Source: Caulobacter mirabilis (GTDB lineage: Bacteria; Pseudomonadota; Alphaproteobacteria; Caulobacterales; Caulobacteraceae). From it: DNA of 64,000 bases. The stretch covers positions 3,825,001 through 3,889,000 of the forward strand of contig NZ_CP024201.1 in the NCBI RefSeq assembly GCF_002749615.1, in the 5' to 3' direction. Position 1 is the stretch's first letter. Each line of letters starts with the position of its first letter. A model generated the notes under the pieces. The model was not told where the DNA came from. It ran no database searches and was given only the letters and a program-made list of their open reading frames with translations. Below, one piece after another: positions 36,218 through 43,987 of the stretch. The position numbers and the translations under genes are program-made.

Positions 36218-37048
36218 TCATGACGGATCGACGGTCACGCGGCGCATGTGACGTCGTTGGCCCGGATAGTCGTTGAGGGCGAAGTGCCAGACGGACCGGT
36301 TGTCCCAGAAGGCGACCGATCCGGGCTCCCATCGGAACCGGCAGGTGAAGGCCTCGTAGCGGCTATGTTCAAAGAGGTAGTCGAGCAGCGGCTTCGACTC
36401 TCGCCGGCTCCAGCCCTCGAACCGCATCGTGAAGGCCGGATTGACGTACAACGCCTTGCGGCCGGTCTCCGGATGAACCTTGATCACGGGATGGACGAAC
36501 TCGCCGGCCAGCCCCTCGGCCTCGGCGACCTGCATCGACTCCCGCTTCTGGGCCGATTGCCCCCTGGCTGAATACTCCCGCCCCGCCGAATGGACGGCGT
36601 TCAGGCTTTCCAGTGTCGCCTTCAGGCCCGGCGACAGCGCTTCGTAGGCGGCGACCTGGCTCGCGAACAGGGTGTCGCCGCCGTAGTCCGGCGTCTGCAC
36701 GGCATAGAGAATGGAGCCGATGCTCGGCGCCTCTAGGAAGCTCATGTCGGAGTGCCAACCGCCGCCGAAATTGGTCTTGTCGGCCGGCTCCTTGACGATC
36801 TCCATGACCTCGGGATGGTCGGCCATTCCCTTCACATAGGGATGGACGTTCAGCGGCCCGAACCGTCGCCCGAAGCGCAACTGCTGCTCCGGCTCCAGCG
36901 ATTGGCCGCGAAAGAAGATCACCTGATGCTCGACGAAGGCGGCGCGGATTGCGGCGATCGTCTCGTCGGAAAGGTCCCGCGCCAGATCAACGCCCGAGAT
37001 TTCGGCGCCCAGGGCGCCCGCAGCCTTCCGGATGCTCAGTCCGCTCAT
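36218..37048 (-). CDS. TauD/TfdA-family Fe(II)/2-oxoglutarate dioxygenase
   Basis: A 276-residue oxygenase. The iron facial triad is visible as His-x-Asp in GGGWHSDMSFLEAPS and the distal His in WDNRSVWHFALNDY, and the 2-oxoglutarate-binding Arg is in QRRHMRRVTV. The N-terminus ISGVDLARDLSDETIAAIRA is typical of TauD. Members hydroxylate sulfonates, aryloxyacetates or carnitine-like substrates, and the target here is unknown. ATG 37048 (MSGLSIRKAAG) has GGAGACACG before it; the longer upstream frame is rejected. It stands 50 bp after the methyltransferase gene on the same strand. Confidence 0.9.
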   Translation of the reverse strand: MSGLSIRKAAGALGAEISGVDLARDLSDETIAAIRAAFVEHQVIFFRGQSLEPEQQLRFGRRFGPLNVHPYVKGMADHPEVMEIVKEPADKTNFGGGWHSDMSFLEAPSIGSILYAVQTPDYGGDTLFASQVAAYEALSPGLKATLESLNAVHSAGREYSARGQSAQKRESMQVAEAEGLAGEFVHPVIKVHPETGRKALYVNPAFTMRFEGWSRRESKPLLDYLFEHSRYEAFTCRFRWEPGSVAFWDNRSVWHFALNDYPGQRRHMRRVTVDPS

Positions 37049-37098
37049 GATCGTGTCTCCTCGCCCCGAGCGGATGTTGAGGGGGAAGGCCGTGGGCT

Positions 37099-37905
37099 TC
37101 AACCCGCCGTGCGCAGGTGGTGCAGGGCCAAGCCGCCGGTGACGGCCACATTGAGAGAGTCGAAGCCGGCCGCCATCGGGATCGAGACCGTCCGGCAACG
37201 GGCCATCAGCCCCTCCGGCAGCCCCGGCCCCTCGGCGCCCAGCAGCAGGGCCGCCCGGGGAATCGGTTCGAGCCGATGCAGCGGCGTCTCACCCGCCGGA
37301 CTGAGTGCGACGGAGGTCAGCCGGCGCCGGTCGAGCAGGCCGACCAGGTCCTCGCCCTCCTCCAGCCGCGCGAACGGGACGCGCAGCACGCCGCCCACCG
37401 AGACGCGGATGGCCTTGCGGTACAACGGGTCACAGCAGGTGGGATCGAGCAGCACCGCATCAGCCCCGAACGCGGCGGCGTTGCGGAACAACCCGCCCAT
37501 GTTGTCGTGGTTGGCGATCCCGACCAGGACCATCACCAGCGCCGGCCGGCCCTGCAGTCCCGCCAGCAGGGCGTCGGCCGCAGGCTCCGGCGCACGCTCG
37601 GCCAGGGCCAGGATGCCGCGATGCAGCGGGAAGCCGGCGACCGCGTCCACCACCGCCTGGTCGGCGAGGTAGACCGGAACAGCGTCCGGCAGGGTCGACA
37701 GGATCGGCTCGAGCTTGTCGCGCCGCTTGGCCGCGATCAGCACCGACAGCGGCCGGTGCCGATCCTGGCCGGCCAACACGCGCAACACCGTCTCGCCCTC
37801 GGCGATAAAGCGCCCTTCGCGGCCGACCAGATCCTTCTCGCGGACATCGCGATAGGCGGCGATACGCGGATCGTTGGGGTCATCGAGGGGCAGATAGGTC
37901 GGCAC
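37099..37905 (-). CDS. TrmH/SpoU-family RNA methyltransferase
   Basis: A 268-residue SPOUT methyltransferase that would transfer a methyl group to ribose in rRNA or tRNA. Motif 1 is IANHDNMGGLFRNAAAFG, motif 2 LLLGAEGPGLP, and motif 3 IPMAAGFDSLNVAVTGGLAL. An N-terminal substrate-binding part (VGREGRFIAEGETVLRVL) resembles RlmB/TrmH-like proteins. It starts with GTG at 37905. It is a housekeeping-type gene with no obvious functional link to its neighbours. Confidence 0.92.
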   Translation of the reverse strand: MPTYLPLDDPNDPRIAAYRDVREKDLVGREGRFIAEGETVLRVLAGQDRHRPLSVLIAAKRRDKLEPILSTLPDAVPVYLADQAVVDAVAGFPLHRGILALAERAPEPAADALLAGLQGRPALVMVLVGIANHDNMGGLFRNAAAFGADAVLLDPTCCDPLYRKAIRVSVGGVLRVPFARLEEGEDLVGLLDRRRLTSVALSPAGETPLHRLEPIPRAALLLGAEGPGLPEGLMARCRTVSIPMAAGFDSLNVAVTGGLALHHLRTAG

Positions 37906-37951
37906 GACGCCTCGATAGCGCTCGCTGAGCGAAAGATCGAGGCGGACGCGC

Positions 37952-38494
37952 CTAGGCCGCGCCCCGCGTTCTTTCCGGATCGGGCGAGCTCAGGGTCAGC
38001 ACGCCCTCGGCCAGGGCCGGATCCTCGATCAGGTTGGCGACGATCTGGTGAAGCCCGCGGGTCATCTCCCGCAGCCGCGTCTCGCTTACACCGCCAAGGG
38101 CCTTGCGATTGAAGTCGATCAGCAGCCGCACGCCCACCTCATAGGTTTCACGGGCCTGGTCGGTCAGGGTCAGCTGGACCTGGCGGCGATCCTCCGGCGG
38201 CGTCGCGCGATCGATCAGGCCGTCGGCGACCATCTGGTCCACCGTTCGGGTCAGGGTGGTGCGCTCGAAGGTGCTCATCCTGGCCAGGGTGTTCATGGTG
38301 CAGGGCTCGGTCCGGCTGACCAGCACCAGCACCCGCCACATGGTCAGGCTCAGGCCGGACGGCCGCAGGGCCTTCTCGAACTCGACGTCGCGGCGACGCA
38401 AGGCCTGATGCAGCAGGTGGAAGAAATACTCCGGGACATCGACGAGGAACTCGCCGGTCGGGTCGACCGAACGGGCGCGTCCCTCGGTCGTCAC
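37952..38494 (-). CDS. MarR-family regulator (second of an overlapping pair)
   Basis: A 180-residue MarR protein with winged helix CTMNTLARMSTFERTTLTRT, VDQMVADGLIDRATPPED and RRQVQLTLTDQARE. It starts with GTG overlapping the stop of the MarR gene upstream (GTGA). Both share PEYFFxLxxxxxRRxxxxEK-like N-termini and the phrase ERTTLTRT/DRTTLTRT, so they are paralogues. Co-translation suggests a heterodimer or two-step control. Their likely operators lie before the first gene at 39068-39127. Confidence 0.88.
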   Translation of the reverse strand: MTTEGRARSVDPTGEFLVDVPEYFFHLLHQALRRRDVEFEKALRPSGLSLTMWRVLVLVSRTEPCTMNTLARMSTFERTTLTRTVDQMVADGLIDRATPPEDRRQVQLTLTDQARETYEVGVRLLIDFNRKALGGVSETRLREMTRGLHQIVANLIEDPALAEGVLTLSSPDPERTRGAA

Positions 38495-39051
38495 AGGGCC
38501 CCCTTCTCGAACATCAGGATATCCCGCGCCCAGGCGTCGTCATCGATGACGTTGTTGACCACCTGCCGCAGCACACGCTCGAGGACCGCGACGTCGGCCC
38601 CGGCGACGCCGCGCATAGCCTTGTCGTTGAAGCGGATCACCGCCTCGACGGCCGTCTGGTAGGCGCTGCGTCCCTCGTCGGTCAGGTCAAGCAGGGTGCG
38701 ACGGCGATCCTCCGCCGTGGTCAGGCGCTCGACGTATCCGGCCGCCACCAGTTGATCCATGGTGCGGGTCAGGGTCGTGCGATCTATGGCGCAGAAGTCG
38801 GCGACCTCGCCCATGGCGCTCCGGCCCAGGCGGTTCAGGGTCGACAGGATGCGCCACTTGGCGATCGACAGGTCCAGCCCGGCGAGCATCTTGCCCAGCT
38901 CGGTCTCCCGCTGCCGCACGACGTGATACTGCAGGTAGAAGAAATACTCCGGCGGGGGGTCGTGTGGACGCTCGCCGGCCATTTCCGCCTCCGCCTTTTC
39001 GAAGATCATGACTCTGCCGTCAGGTAGCGTCGTTCGGCGGGAGACCACCAT
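38491..39051 (-). CDS. MarR-family regulator (first of an overlapping pair)
   Basis: A 186-residue MarR protein (or 172 from the internal ATG at 39009). The winged helix is SAMGEVADFCAIDRTTLTRT, MDQLVAAGYVERLTTAED and RRRTLLDLTDEGRS. It is a paralogue of the gene directly downstream, with which it overlaps by 4 bp. The upstream 165-bp region contains TGC-N4-GCA palindromes at 39068 and 39118, fitting autoregulation. Neither start has a strong ribosome site. Target genes beyond the pair are not evident; the divergent small gene at 39217 is a candidate. Confidence 0.86.
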   Translation of the reverse strand: MVVSRRTTLPDGRVMIFEKAEAEMAGERPHDPPPEYFFYLQYHVVRQRETELGKMLAGLDLSIAKWRILSTLNRLGRSAMGEVADFCAIDRTTLTRTMDQLVAAGYVERLTTAEDRRRTLLDLTDEGRSAYQTAVEAVIRFNDKAMRGVAGADVAVLERVLRQVVNNVIDDDAWARDILMFEKGAL

Positions 39052-39067
39052 TTCTAAGAACCCAAAT

Positions 39068-39085
39068 CAAGTGCGTTTGCACTTG
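39068..39085. promoter_or_regulatory. MarR-pair operator, site 1
   Basis: CAAGTGC-GTTT-GCACTTG is a perfect palindrome with 7-bp arms, 17-34 bp before the first MarR gene of the pair. It shares the central TGCrTTTGCAC sequence with site 2. Confidence 0.72.
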
Positions 39086-39117
39086 GTGTATTTCAGAAAT
39101 GTGCAATCACCGATATA

Positions 39118-39127
39118 TGCATTTGCA
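39118..39127. promoter_or_regulatory. MarR-pair operator, site 2
   Basis: TGC-ATTT-GCA lies 33 bp beyond site 1 with the same spacing and orientation. A half-site ATGTGCAA (39099-39106) lies between. Next to it TTGACA (39137-39142) may be the -35 element for the plus-strand gene at 39217. Confidence 0.5.
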
Positions 39128-39216
39128 CCTTTTTCGTTGACACTGACACAGCCTCGGCATAACGACGGATTCAGTTCGCGTACGGGGGCGTCGTTGGGAC
39201 GCAAAGCGCTTCCGGT

Positions 39217-39627
39217 TTGCCGCGTCGCTCGTTTGTGTGGACTCCCGCCTTGCAAACTCAAGCCGCCGCGGCGCTCAGCGATGACCTGCGCGCCCGTCTC
39301 GACGCCCTTGACGTGGATGTCAGCTGCGCCCTGCGCTTCTCGCGGGCGACGCTCTACGCGCTCGCGGCCATGTCGAAGGACGCCCGCGTCGCCATCGACC
39401 GTTGCCTGCGTGAAGAGGCCGCCATCGTCCGCGTCGACGACCTCAAGGCCAGCGACGCCATCGCCGCGACCCTGAACGAGGCCCGCCGGCACATCGCCGC
39501 CGCCGACACCGCGTCCGACGCCGTCCGCGACCTGGAGCGCATGCTGGTCGAGAGCGCTGCGGACCTCGAAGGTGCGCTGGCGGCGGCGGCCAGCAACGAC
39601 CGATCGCCAGCCCAATCCGCCGGCTAG
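39217..39627 (+). CDS. Small helical protein of unknown function
   Basis: A protein of 136 residues from TTG 39217 or 130 from GTG 39235 (WTPALQTQAAAALSDDLRAR follows the GTG). It is Ala-rich and predicted mostly alpha-helical, with no signal peptide, membrane segment or known motif. It has GC-rich third positions like real genes here. It converges on the last gene of the chemotaxis operon (18 bp between stops) and diverges from the MarR pair, so it could be regulated by them. I do not recognise a family. Confidence 0.55.
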   Translation: MPRRSFVWTPALQTQAAAALSDDLRARLDALDVDVSCALRFSRATLYALAAMSKDARVAIDRCLREEAAIVRVDDLKASDAIAATLNEARRHIAAADTASDAVRDLERMLVESAADLEGALAAAASNDRSPAQSAG

Positions 39628-39645
39628 AGCCGCAGCCGGCCGAGT

Positions 39646-40104
39646 TCAGACCTGCGGCGGCGCGCTGAGCCGCTGGTTCATGGCTTCGAGAGACACCAGA
39701 ACGGCGGCCTCCTCGGCCGCGCGGTCGGCGCCTTCAAGCATCCGCCCCAGCGCCGTGGCGTAGACCAGCGCCATGTCCGAGCGCCAGTCATCGTGCTCGC
39801 TCATCAACTCGATCGCCCGTCCGAACAGGCCGCCGCAGCGAGAGAGGGTTCCCAGGCCGCAGGCGCCGGCCACACCCAGCACGCCGTTGGCCAGCCAGGC
39901 CAGTCGCGCCCGGTCGGGTTCGGGTTGCTCGCAAAGCGCTTCGATCTCGTCCACCCACTCGCGCAACGAGACCATCATCCCGTCCTGAGCCTCGCGCACC
40001 GCGTCGTGCGCCCGCGCCAGGGCGGCGTCCAGCTTCAGGCCGAAGCGGACGTCGACGGCGTCGGCCAGGCGGTTGGCGACCTTGTAGATCCGGGCGCTGC
40101 TCAC
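39646..40104 (-). CDS. cheE: CheE-like protein with degenerate Hpt domain
   Basis: A 152-residue helical protein in the position of Caulobacter cheE, the last gene of the chemotaxis operon. Residues 70-88 (WLANGVLGVAGACGLGTLS) align without gaps to the Hpt signature AH-x-LKG-x-A-x3-G-x3-L, but the phosphorylatable His is Asn73 and the following Lys is Leu76. It therefore looks like an Hpt fold that cannot carry phosphate. It starts with GTG overlapping the stop of the CleA-like gene (GTGA). A docking or inhibitory role toward a REC protein such as its operon partners is an inference. Confidence 0.65.
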   Translation of the reverse strand: MSSARIYKVANRLADAVDVRFGLKLDAALARAHDAVREAQDGMMVSLREWVDEIEALCEQPEPDRARLAWLANGVLGVAGACGLGTLSRCGGLFGRAIELMSEHDDWRSDMALVYATALGRMLEGADRAAEEAAVLVSLEAMNQRLSAPPQV

Positions 40105-40712
40105 AGGTTGACCCTCGTCGGCTTCAGCAGCATGTCGATCTCGTTCTGTGACATGTTCGGCTCGGAGGCCATGCCGACCTCGGCGCTCAGGTCGTCATGG
40201 CGGCGCCCCTTCATGCCGGCCGGCGGGCCGAATACCTTGAAGCGGCGGTCCGGCCCCGCGTAGCTCTCGCATTCGACGAAGTGGCGCCGGTCGCGACCCA
40301 GCCAGATGATCCGCTGCAGCAAGACCTGCGGCGTGACGGGCTTGGCGACGACGAAATTGGCCCCGCAGTCGCGGGCCATGCTGACGTCGTCCAGCCGGGT
40401 GCCGCCGGTGACCACCAGGATGGAGGCCGCCCGGTTGGCCTCCGGTCCTTCCCGTCGAAGCCAGCGGATGAACTCGAAGCCCTGGCCGTCGGCCAGAGCC
40501 GCCTCGACGAGGATCAGGTCGAACTCCGCGCCCATGACGGCGTTGCGGGCGTCGTCCACGCTCTCGCAGCGGGTTTGCCGACGCAGGTCGAACCCGGACA
40601 GGATTCCGGAGAGCATGTCGAGATGGATCGGGTTGTCATCGATCAGCAGGGCGCGGCTGCGCGAGAGGTCGATCTTCGCATTGGACGACAGCAATGGGGG
40701 GGCCGCGGTCAT
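40101..40712 (-). CDS. cleA: CleA-like REC protein with arginine-rich tail and FliM-like peptide
   Basis: A 203-residue protein. Residues 20-138 are a REC domain with acidic pair Asp25-Asp26, Thr102 and Lys124, but the phosphoacceptor is Glu70 (FDLILVEAALADG). Residues 140-171 are arginine-rich (RDRRHF, YAGPDRRF, KGRRHDD), the type of tail reported to bind cyclic di-GMP in Caulobacter Cle proteins. Residues 188-196 read SQNEIDMLL, matching the FliM N-terminal CheY-binding motif SQxEIDxLL. Its operon position, after cheU and before cheE, matches Caulobacter cleA. It probably tunes the flagellar motor in response to cyclic di-GMP. The symbol is assigned from position and architecture. Confidence 0.75.
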   Translation of the reverse strand: MTAAPPLLSSNAKIDLSRSRALLIDDNPIHLDMLSGILSGFDLRRQTRCESVDDARNAVMGAEFDLILVEAALADGQGFEFIRWLRREGPEANRAASILVVTGGTRLDDVSMARDCGANFVVAKPVTPQVLLQRIIWLGRDRRHFVECESYAGPDRRFKVFGPPAGMKGRRHDDLSAEVGMASEPNMSQNEIDMLLKPTRVNL

Positions 40713-40722
40713 CGCCAGATCC

Positions 40723-41118
40723 TCAGAAGAGGTCGAAGTCGCCCGTGGACGGGTCGTCGTCGGCCTCGCGCACGCCCAGACCCAGCGCCTGCGATTCCAG
40801 ACGATCGGCCATGTCCTGCAGAGACACCCCGGCCAGCGCGCCGGTCAGGTCCACCGCCGGATCGAACGCCGAGGCGTCGATCAGCTCACGGACGAATCCG
40901 GCCAGCGCGTCCAGCCGCTGCGTGGCCAGGTCCAGGCCCTGGAGCTCGCGGATCACCACCGCGTCGAGCGCCGCGCCCAGGTCCGGAGCGGCGCAGGCGT
41001 CCTGCATGCGCAGCAGCTGGTCGCGCAGCAGGATCAGCTCCTGGGCGACGCCCTCCAGGCTCCCTGCAAGCCCGTGAGGCAGGTCCGACGCGACCCGGGC
41101 GGCGACGTTCGTCGTCAT
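40723..41118 (-). CDS. cheU: CheU-like protein with CheZ-type motif
   Basis: A 131-residue helical protein in the cheU position. It has two long helices (about residues 15-42 and 47-83). The second carries LQGLDLATQRLDAL, in which Asp63-x3-Gln67 matches the CheZ catalytic D-x-x-x-Q (DLTGQ in E. coli). The C-terminus is an acidic linker ending TGDFDLF, comparable to the acidic-hydrophobic CheY-P-binding tail of CheZ. These features suggest a small CheZ-like CheY-P phosphatase, which is my inference and not an established function. Its start overlaps the cheD stop by one base. Confidence 0.7.
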   Translation of the reverse strand: MTTNVAARVASDLPHGLAGSLEGVAQELILLRDQLLRMQDACAAPDLGAALDAVVIRELQGLDLATQRLDALAGFVRELIDASAFDPAVDLTGALAGVSLQDMADRLESQALGLGVREADDDPSTGDFDLF

Positions 41119-41675
41119 CAGAACAGCTCCAGGTCGCCGCTCGGCGCGGGCGGGGGCGTGGCAAGCTTGCGCTCTGCCGTAAACACGGAAGGATCGGCGT
41201 CGGTCAGCAGACGCTGCATGGCCTGGCCGGTCGTCGGGCGGTAGCGGATGCGGCGCGCCAGCGTGCCGCCGGTGTCGCCGCCGACGACCGGGATGCCTTC
41301 CGCCGACAGAAAGCGTTTGGCGAAAGCGGCGTTCTCGGCCCCGATGTTGCGCAGGCGATCGAACATCGCGCCGCCGCCGAACAGCTTGGCCTCCAGCCGG
41401 TCGCGACGGGCGCCGGCGCGCAGAAGGCTGTTGATCAGGATTTCCATGGCGTTGACGCCATAGCGTCGCGCCTCGTCCTCGTTCATGCCGCCGTCGCCTT
41501 CAGGCAGCAGAAAGTGGTTCATCCCGCCAAGCCCAAGACCCGGATCGCGGATGCAGGCGGCGATGCAGGACCCCAGGATGGTGGTCATCACCACCCCCTC
41601 GGCGTCGGACACATGGTGCTCGCCCTGGCCGACGTGGATCATGCGTTCGCGTGGCGCGATGACGGCTTCGCTCAT
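41118..41675 (-). CDS. cheD: Chemoreceptor glutamine deamidase CheD
   Basis: A 185-residue CheD that deamidates receptor glutamines and can bind CheC/CheY-type partners. The catalytic pair is seen as Cys37 in ILGSCIAACIRD and His54 in GLGGMNHFLLPEGD, with a Thr in the TT-x-LGSC stretch. C-terminal core motifs NAMEILINSLLRAGARRDRL and KLFGGGAMF are typical. Unusually it ends in a Pro/Ala linker and SGDLELF, like the CheU tail TGDFDLF. Part of the che operon, overlapping cheY by 4 bp upstream. Confidence 0.93.
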   Translation of the reverse strand: MSEAVIAPRERMIHVGQGEHHVSDAEGVVMTTILGSCIAACIRDPGLGLGGMNHFLLPEGDGGMNEDEARRYGVNAMEILINSLLRAGARRDRLEAKLFGGGAMFDRLRNIGAENAAFAKRFLSAEGIPVVGGDTGGTLARRIRYRPTTGQAMQRLLTDADPSVFTAERKLATPPPAPSGDLELF

Positions 41676-42061
41676 GAAATCGGACCGAAGACGCCCTCGA
41701 TCTTGTCCTTCAGGATCTGAACGGTGAAGGGCTTCACGAGGTAGTTGTTGACGCCGAACTGCACCGCGCGCTGGACGAGGTCCGCATCCGCCCGGCCGGT
41801 CAGCATGATGAAGGCGGTCTTCTGGATCGGGCCATGCGAGCGCACGGCGCGCAGCAGGCCCAGGCCGTCCAGCTTGGGCATGTTGTAGTCGGAGATGATC
41901 AGATGCGCCGGCTTGGTCAGCAGGTGCCGCAGCGCGGCCTCGCCATCGGCGGCCTCGCTGATGTCCTTGAACCCGAGCTGCTGCAGACCGGTGCGGACCA
42001 GCGACCGGATGGTCATCTGATCATCGACGACCAGCACCGAGATGGCGGAAGCGGCGGGCAT
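41672..42061 (-). CDS. cheY: CheY-type response regulator (CheYII position)
   Basis: A 129-residue single-domain REC protein. Acidic pair in VLVVDDQMTIR, phosphoacceptor Asp in LIISDYNMPKLDG, Thr in IMLTGRADADL and Lys in NNYLVKPFTVQ, so all catalytic positions are intact. It probably binds FliM when phosphorylated by CheA. Its start overlaps the cheB stop by one base (42061) and its stop overlaps cheD by 4 bp, so it is translationally coupled. It is the second of three REC proteins encoded in the operon. Confidence 0.93.
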   Translation of the reverse strand: MPAASAISVLVVDDQMTIRSLVRTGLQQLGFKDISEAADGEAALRHLLTKPAHLIISDYNMPKLDGLGLLRAVRSHGPIQKTAFIMLTGRADADLVQRAVQFGVNNYLVKPFTVQILKDKIEGVFGPIS

Positions 42062-43107
42062 CAGTTCTGTCCCTCGGAGTTCAGGCTGCAGGCGCCCAGC
42101 ACATGGGCGCTCATGCGGGAGATGGGGGCTTGGCGCTCGACGGCGCCGATCTCGAAGGCCGCGCGCGGCATGCCGTAGACGACGCAGCTCGCCTCGTCCT
42201 GGCCGAAGGTCCGGGCGCCGGCCTGGCGCATGGCCAGCAGGCCCTTGGCCCCGTCCTTGCCCATGCCGGTCAGGATCGCGCCCACGGCGCGGTCGCCGAC
42301 GGCCTGGACCACGGAGTCGAACAGCACGTCGACCGACGGCGAGTGGCCGTTGACGGGCGCGCCTTCGCGGACGCGGGCGCGGAGGACGCCGCCGGCCTTC
42401 TCGACCGTCAGATGCCGGTCGCCGCCCGGCGCCAGATAGACCTTGCCGGCCTGCATCGGCGCGCCGTCGACAGCCTCCTCGACCGAGGCGGCGGAAGCCT
42501 TGTCGAGGCGGTGGGCGAAGCTCTTGGTGAAGGTCGCCGGCATATGCTGGGTGATCACCGTCGGCGGACAGTTGGCCGGAAAGGCCGAGATCACCGTCAG
42601 CAGGGCCTCGACGCCGCCGGTCGACGAACCGATGGCCAGGACATTGCCGTTGGGCCGGAAGTCGCCGCCGGCGTTGGCCGCCGGCCGCGGGGCGTCGCCC
42701 AGCGGTCGCAGGCGCGACCGCGCCGCCGCCTTGACCTTCTCCGTCAGGCCGCTGAACGCCTCGGCGGCGGTGACGCCGGGGCCAGGCTTGCCGACACAGT
42801 CGACCGCGCCCAGGGCCAGGGCCTCGATCGTGGTGTCGGCGCCCTTCTGGGTCAGGGTCGAGATCATGATCACCGGCGTCGGACGCAGGCGCATGATCTT
42901 CTCGAGGAACTCGATGCCGCTCATGTTCGGCATCTCGACGTCGAGGGTGACCACGTCCGGGTTCAGCCGCTTGATCGCCTCGCGCGCTTCAAGGGGATCG
43001 CCGGCCGAGCCGATGACCTCGATCTCGGGATCGCGCCGCAGCACGGCGGTGATGACCCCGCGCATGGTCGGGGAGTCGTCGACGACCAGGACGCCCACGC
43101 GGCTCAT
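42061..43107 (-). CDS. cheB: Protein-glutamate methylesterase CheB
   Basis: A 348-residue adaptation enzyme. The N-terminal REC domain has Asp11 in [12 protein letters not shown] and phosphoacceptor Asp56 in [13 protein letters not shown]. The C-terminal esterase has the triad Ser162 in [11 protein letters not shown], His188 in [11 protein letters not shown] and Asp285 in [10 protein letters not shown]. It demethylates receptor glutamates, countering CheR, and is activated by CheA phosphorylation. Overlaps cheR by 4 bp upstream. Confidence 0.96.
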   Translation of the reverse strand: MSRVGVLVVDDSPTMRGVITAVLRRDPEIEVIGSAGDPLEAREAIKRLNPDVVTLDVEMPNMSGIEFLEKIMRLRPTPVIMISTLTQKGADTTIEALALGAVDCVGKPGPGVTAAEAFSGLTEKVKAAARSRLRPLGDAPRPAANAGGDFRPNGNVLAIGSSTGGVEALLTVISAFPANCPPTVITQHMPATFTKSFAHRLDKASAASVEEAVDGAPMQAGKVYLAPGGDRHLTVEKAGGVLRARVREGAPVNGHSPSVDVLFDSVVQAVGDRAVGAILTGMGKDGAKGLLAMRQAGARTFGQDEASCVVYGMPRAAFEIGAVERQAPISRMSAHVLGACSLNSEGQN

Positions 43108-43982
43108 CGCAGGTCTCCCGGCATCTTGTAGACGGTCAGGCCGTCGCTCTGCAGCCGGCCGCCGTCGCCGGTGACCCGCTCGGAGTGGCCGATGTAGAGA
43201 CGGCCGCCGGGGGTCATCACGTCGATGAACTTCTTCCAGACGGCTTCCTGGGTGGCGTCGTCGAAGTAGATGACCACGTTGCGGCAGAAGATGACGTCGA
43301 ACTTGCCGCTCATCGGCCAGGACCGGACCAGGTTCAGCTCACGGAAAGCGATCAGCTCCTGAACCTCGTCGGCGAAGCGCCACATGTCGGCCCCCGCGTC
43401 GGGCGCGCGGCGCAGCAGCTTGCGGTCGGAAGCCGGCACCGCTTCGAGCAGGTCGCGGCTGTAGACCCCGGTGCGAGCGGCGGCGACCACATTCGGGTCG
43501 ATGTCGGTGGCCAGGATCTTGACGTCGTAGCGCAGCGCGTCCGGCAGAGCCGCCAGCACGCTCAGCGCCATCGAATAGGGCTCCTGCCCCGTCGAGCAGG
43601 CCGCCGACCACAGCCGCACTCGGCCGCCGGCGCGGGCCCGCGCCGCCAAGGCGGGCATCACCGTGTTCTTCAAGTGGTCGAAGTGGTGCGGCTCGCGGAA
43701 GAAGCGGGTGACGTTGGTGGTCAGGGCGGCCAGCATCGCCTGGCGTTCGTCGACGCCGTGCGAGCCCTGGATAAGCTTGCAGTAGTCCTTGAAGCTCGAG
43801 ATGCCGAGCAGGCGCAGCCGCTTGGCCAGACGCGAATAGACCAGCGTCGACTTCGACTCGGGCAGGTAGATGCCCGCGTCGCCGTGGAGGACGGCCGCGA
43901 TCGTGCGGAAGTCCTCGGGCGTGAAGGCGAACTCACGACCATTTTCCCGGACAGGCCTGGAAGATGCTTCGACGCCGGTCAT
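43104..43982 (-). CDS. cheR: Chemotaxis methyltransferase CheR
   Basis: A 292-residue SAM-dependent methyltransferase that methylates receptor glutamates. The N-terminal helical domain ([20 protein letters not shown]) is followed by [15 protein letters not shown], the SAM-binding [28 protein letters not shown] and the [13 protein letters not shown] motif. The receptor in this operon ends GWEEF, a CheR docking pentapeptide. It lies 5 bp after cheW. Confidence 0.96.
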   Translation of the reverse strand: MTGVEASSRPVRENGREFAFTPEDFRTIAAVLHGDAGIYLPESKSTLVYSRLAKRLRLLGISSFKDYCKLIQGSHGVDERQAMLAALTTNVTRFFREPHHFDHLKNTVMPALAARARAGGRVRLWSAACSTGQEPYSMALSVLAALPDALRYDVKILATDIDPNVVAAARTGVYSRDLLEAVPASDRKLLRRAPDAGADMWRFADEVQELIAFRELNLVRSWPMSGKFDVIFCRNVVIYFDDATQEAVWKKFIDVMTPGGRLYIGHSERVTGDGGRLQSDGLTVYKMPGDLR

Positions 43983-43987
43983 GACGG

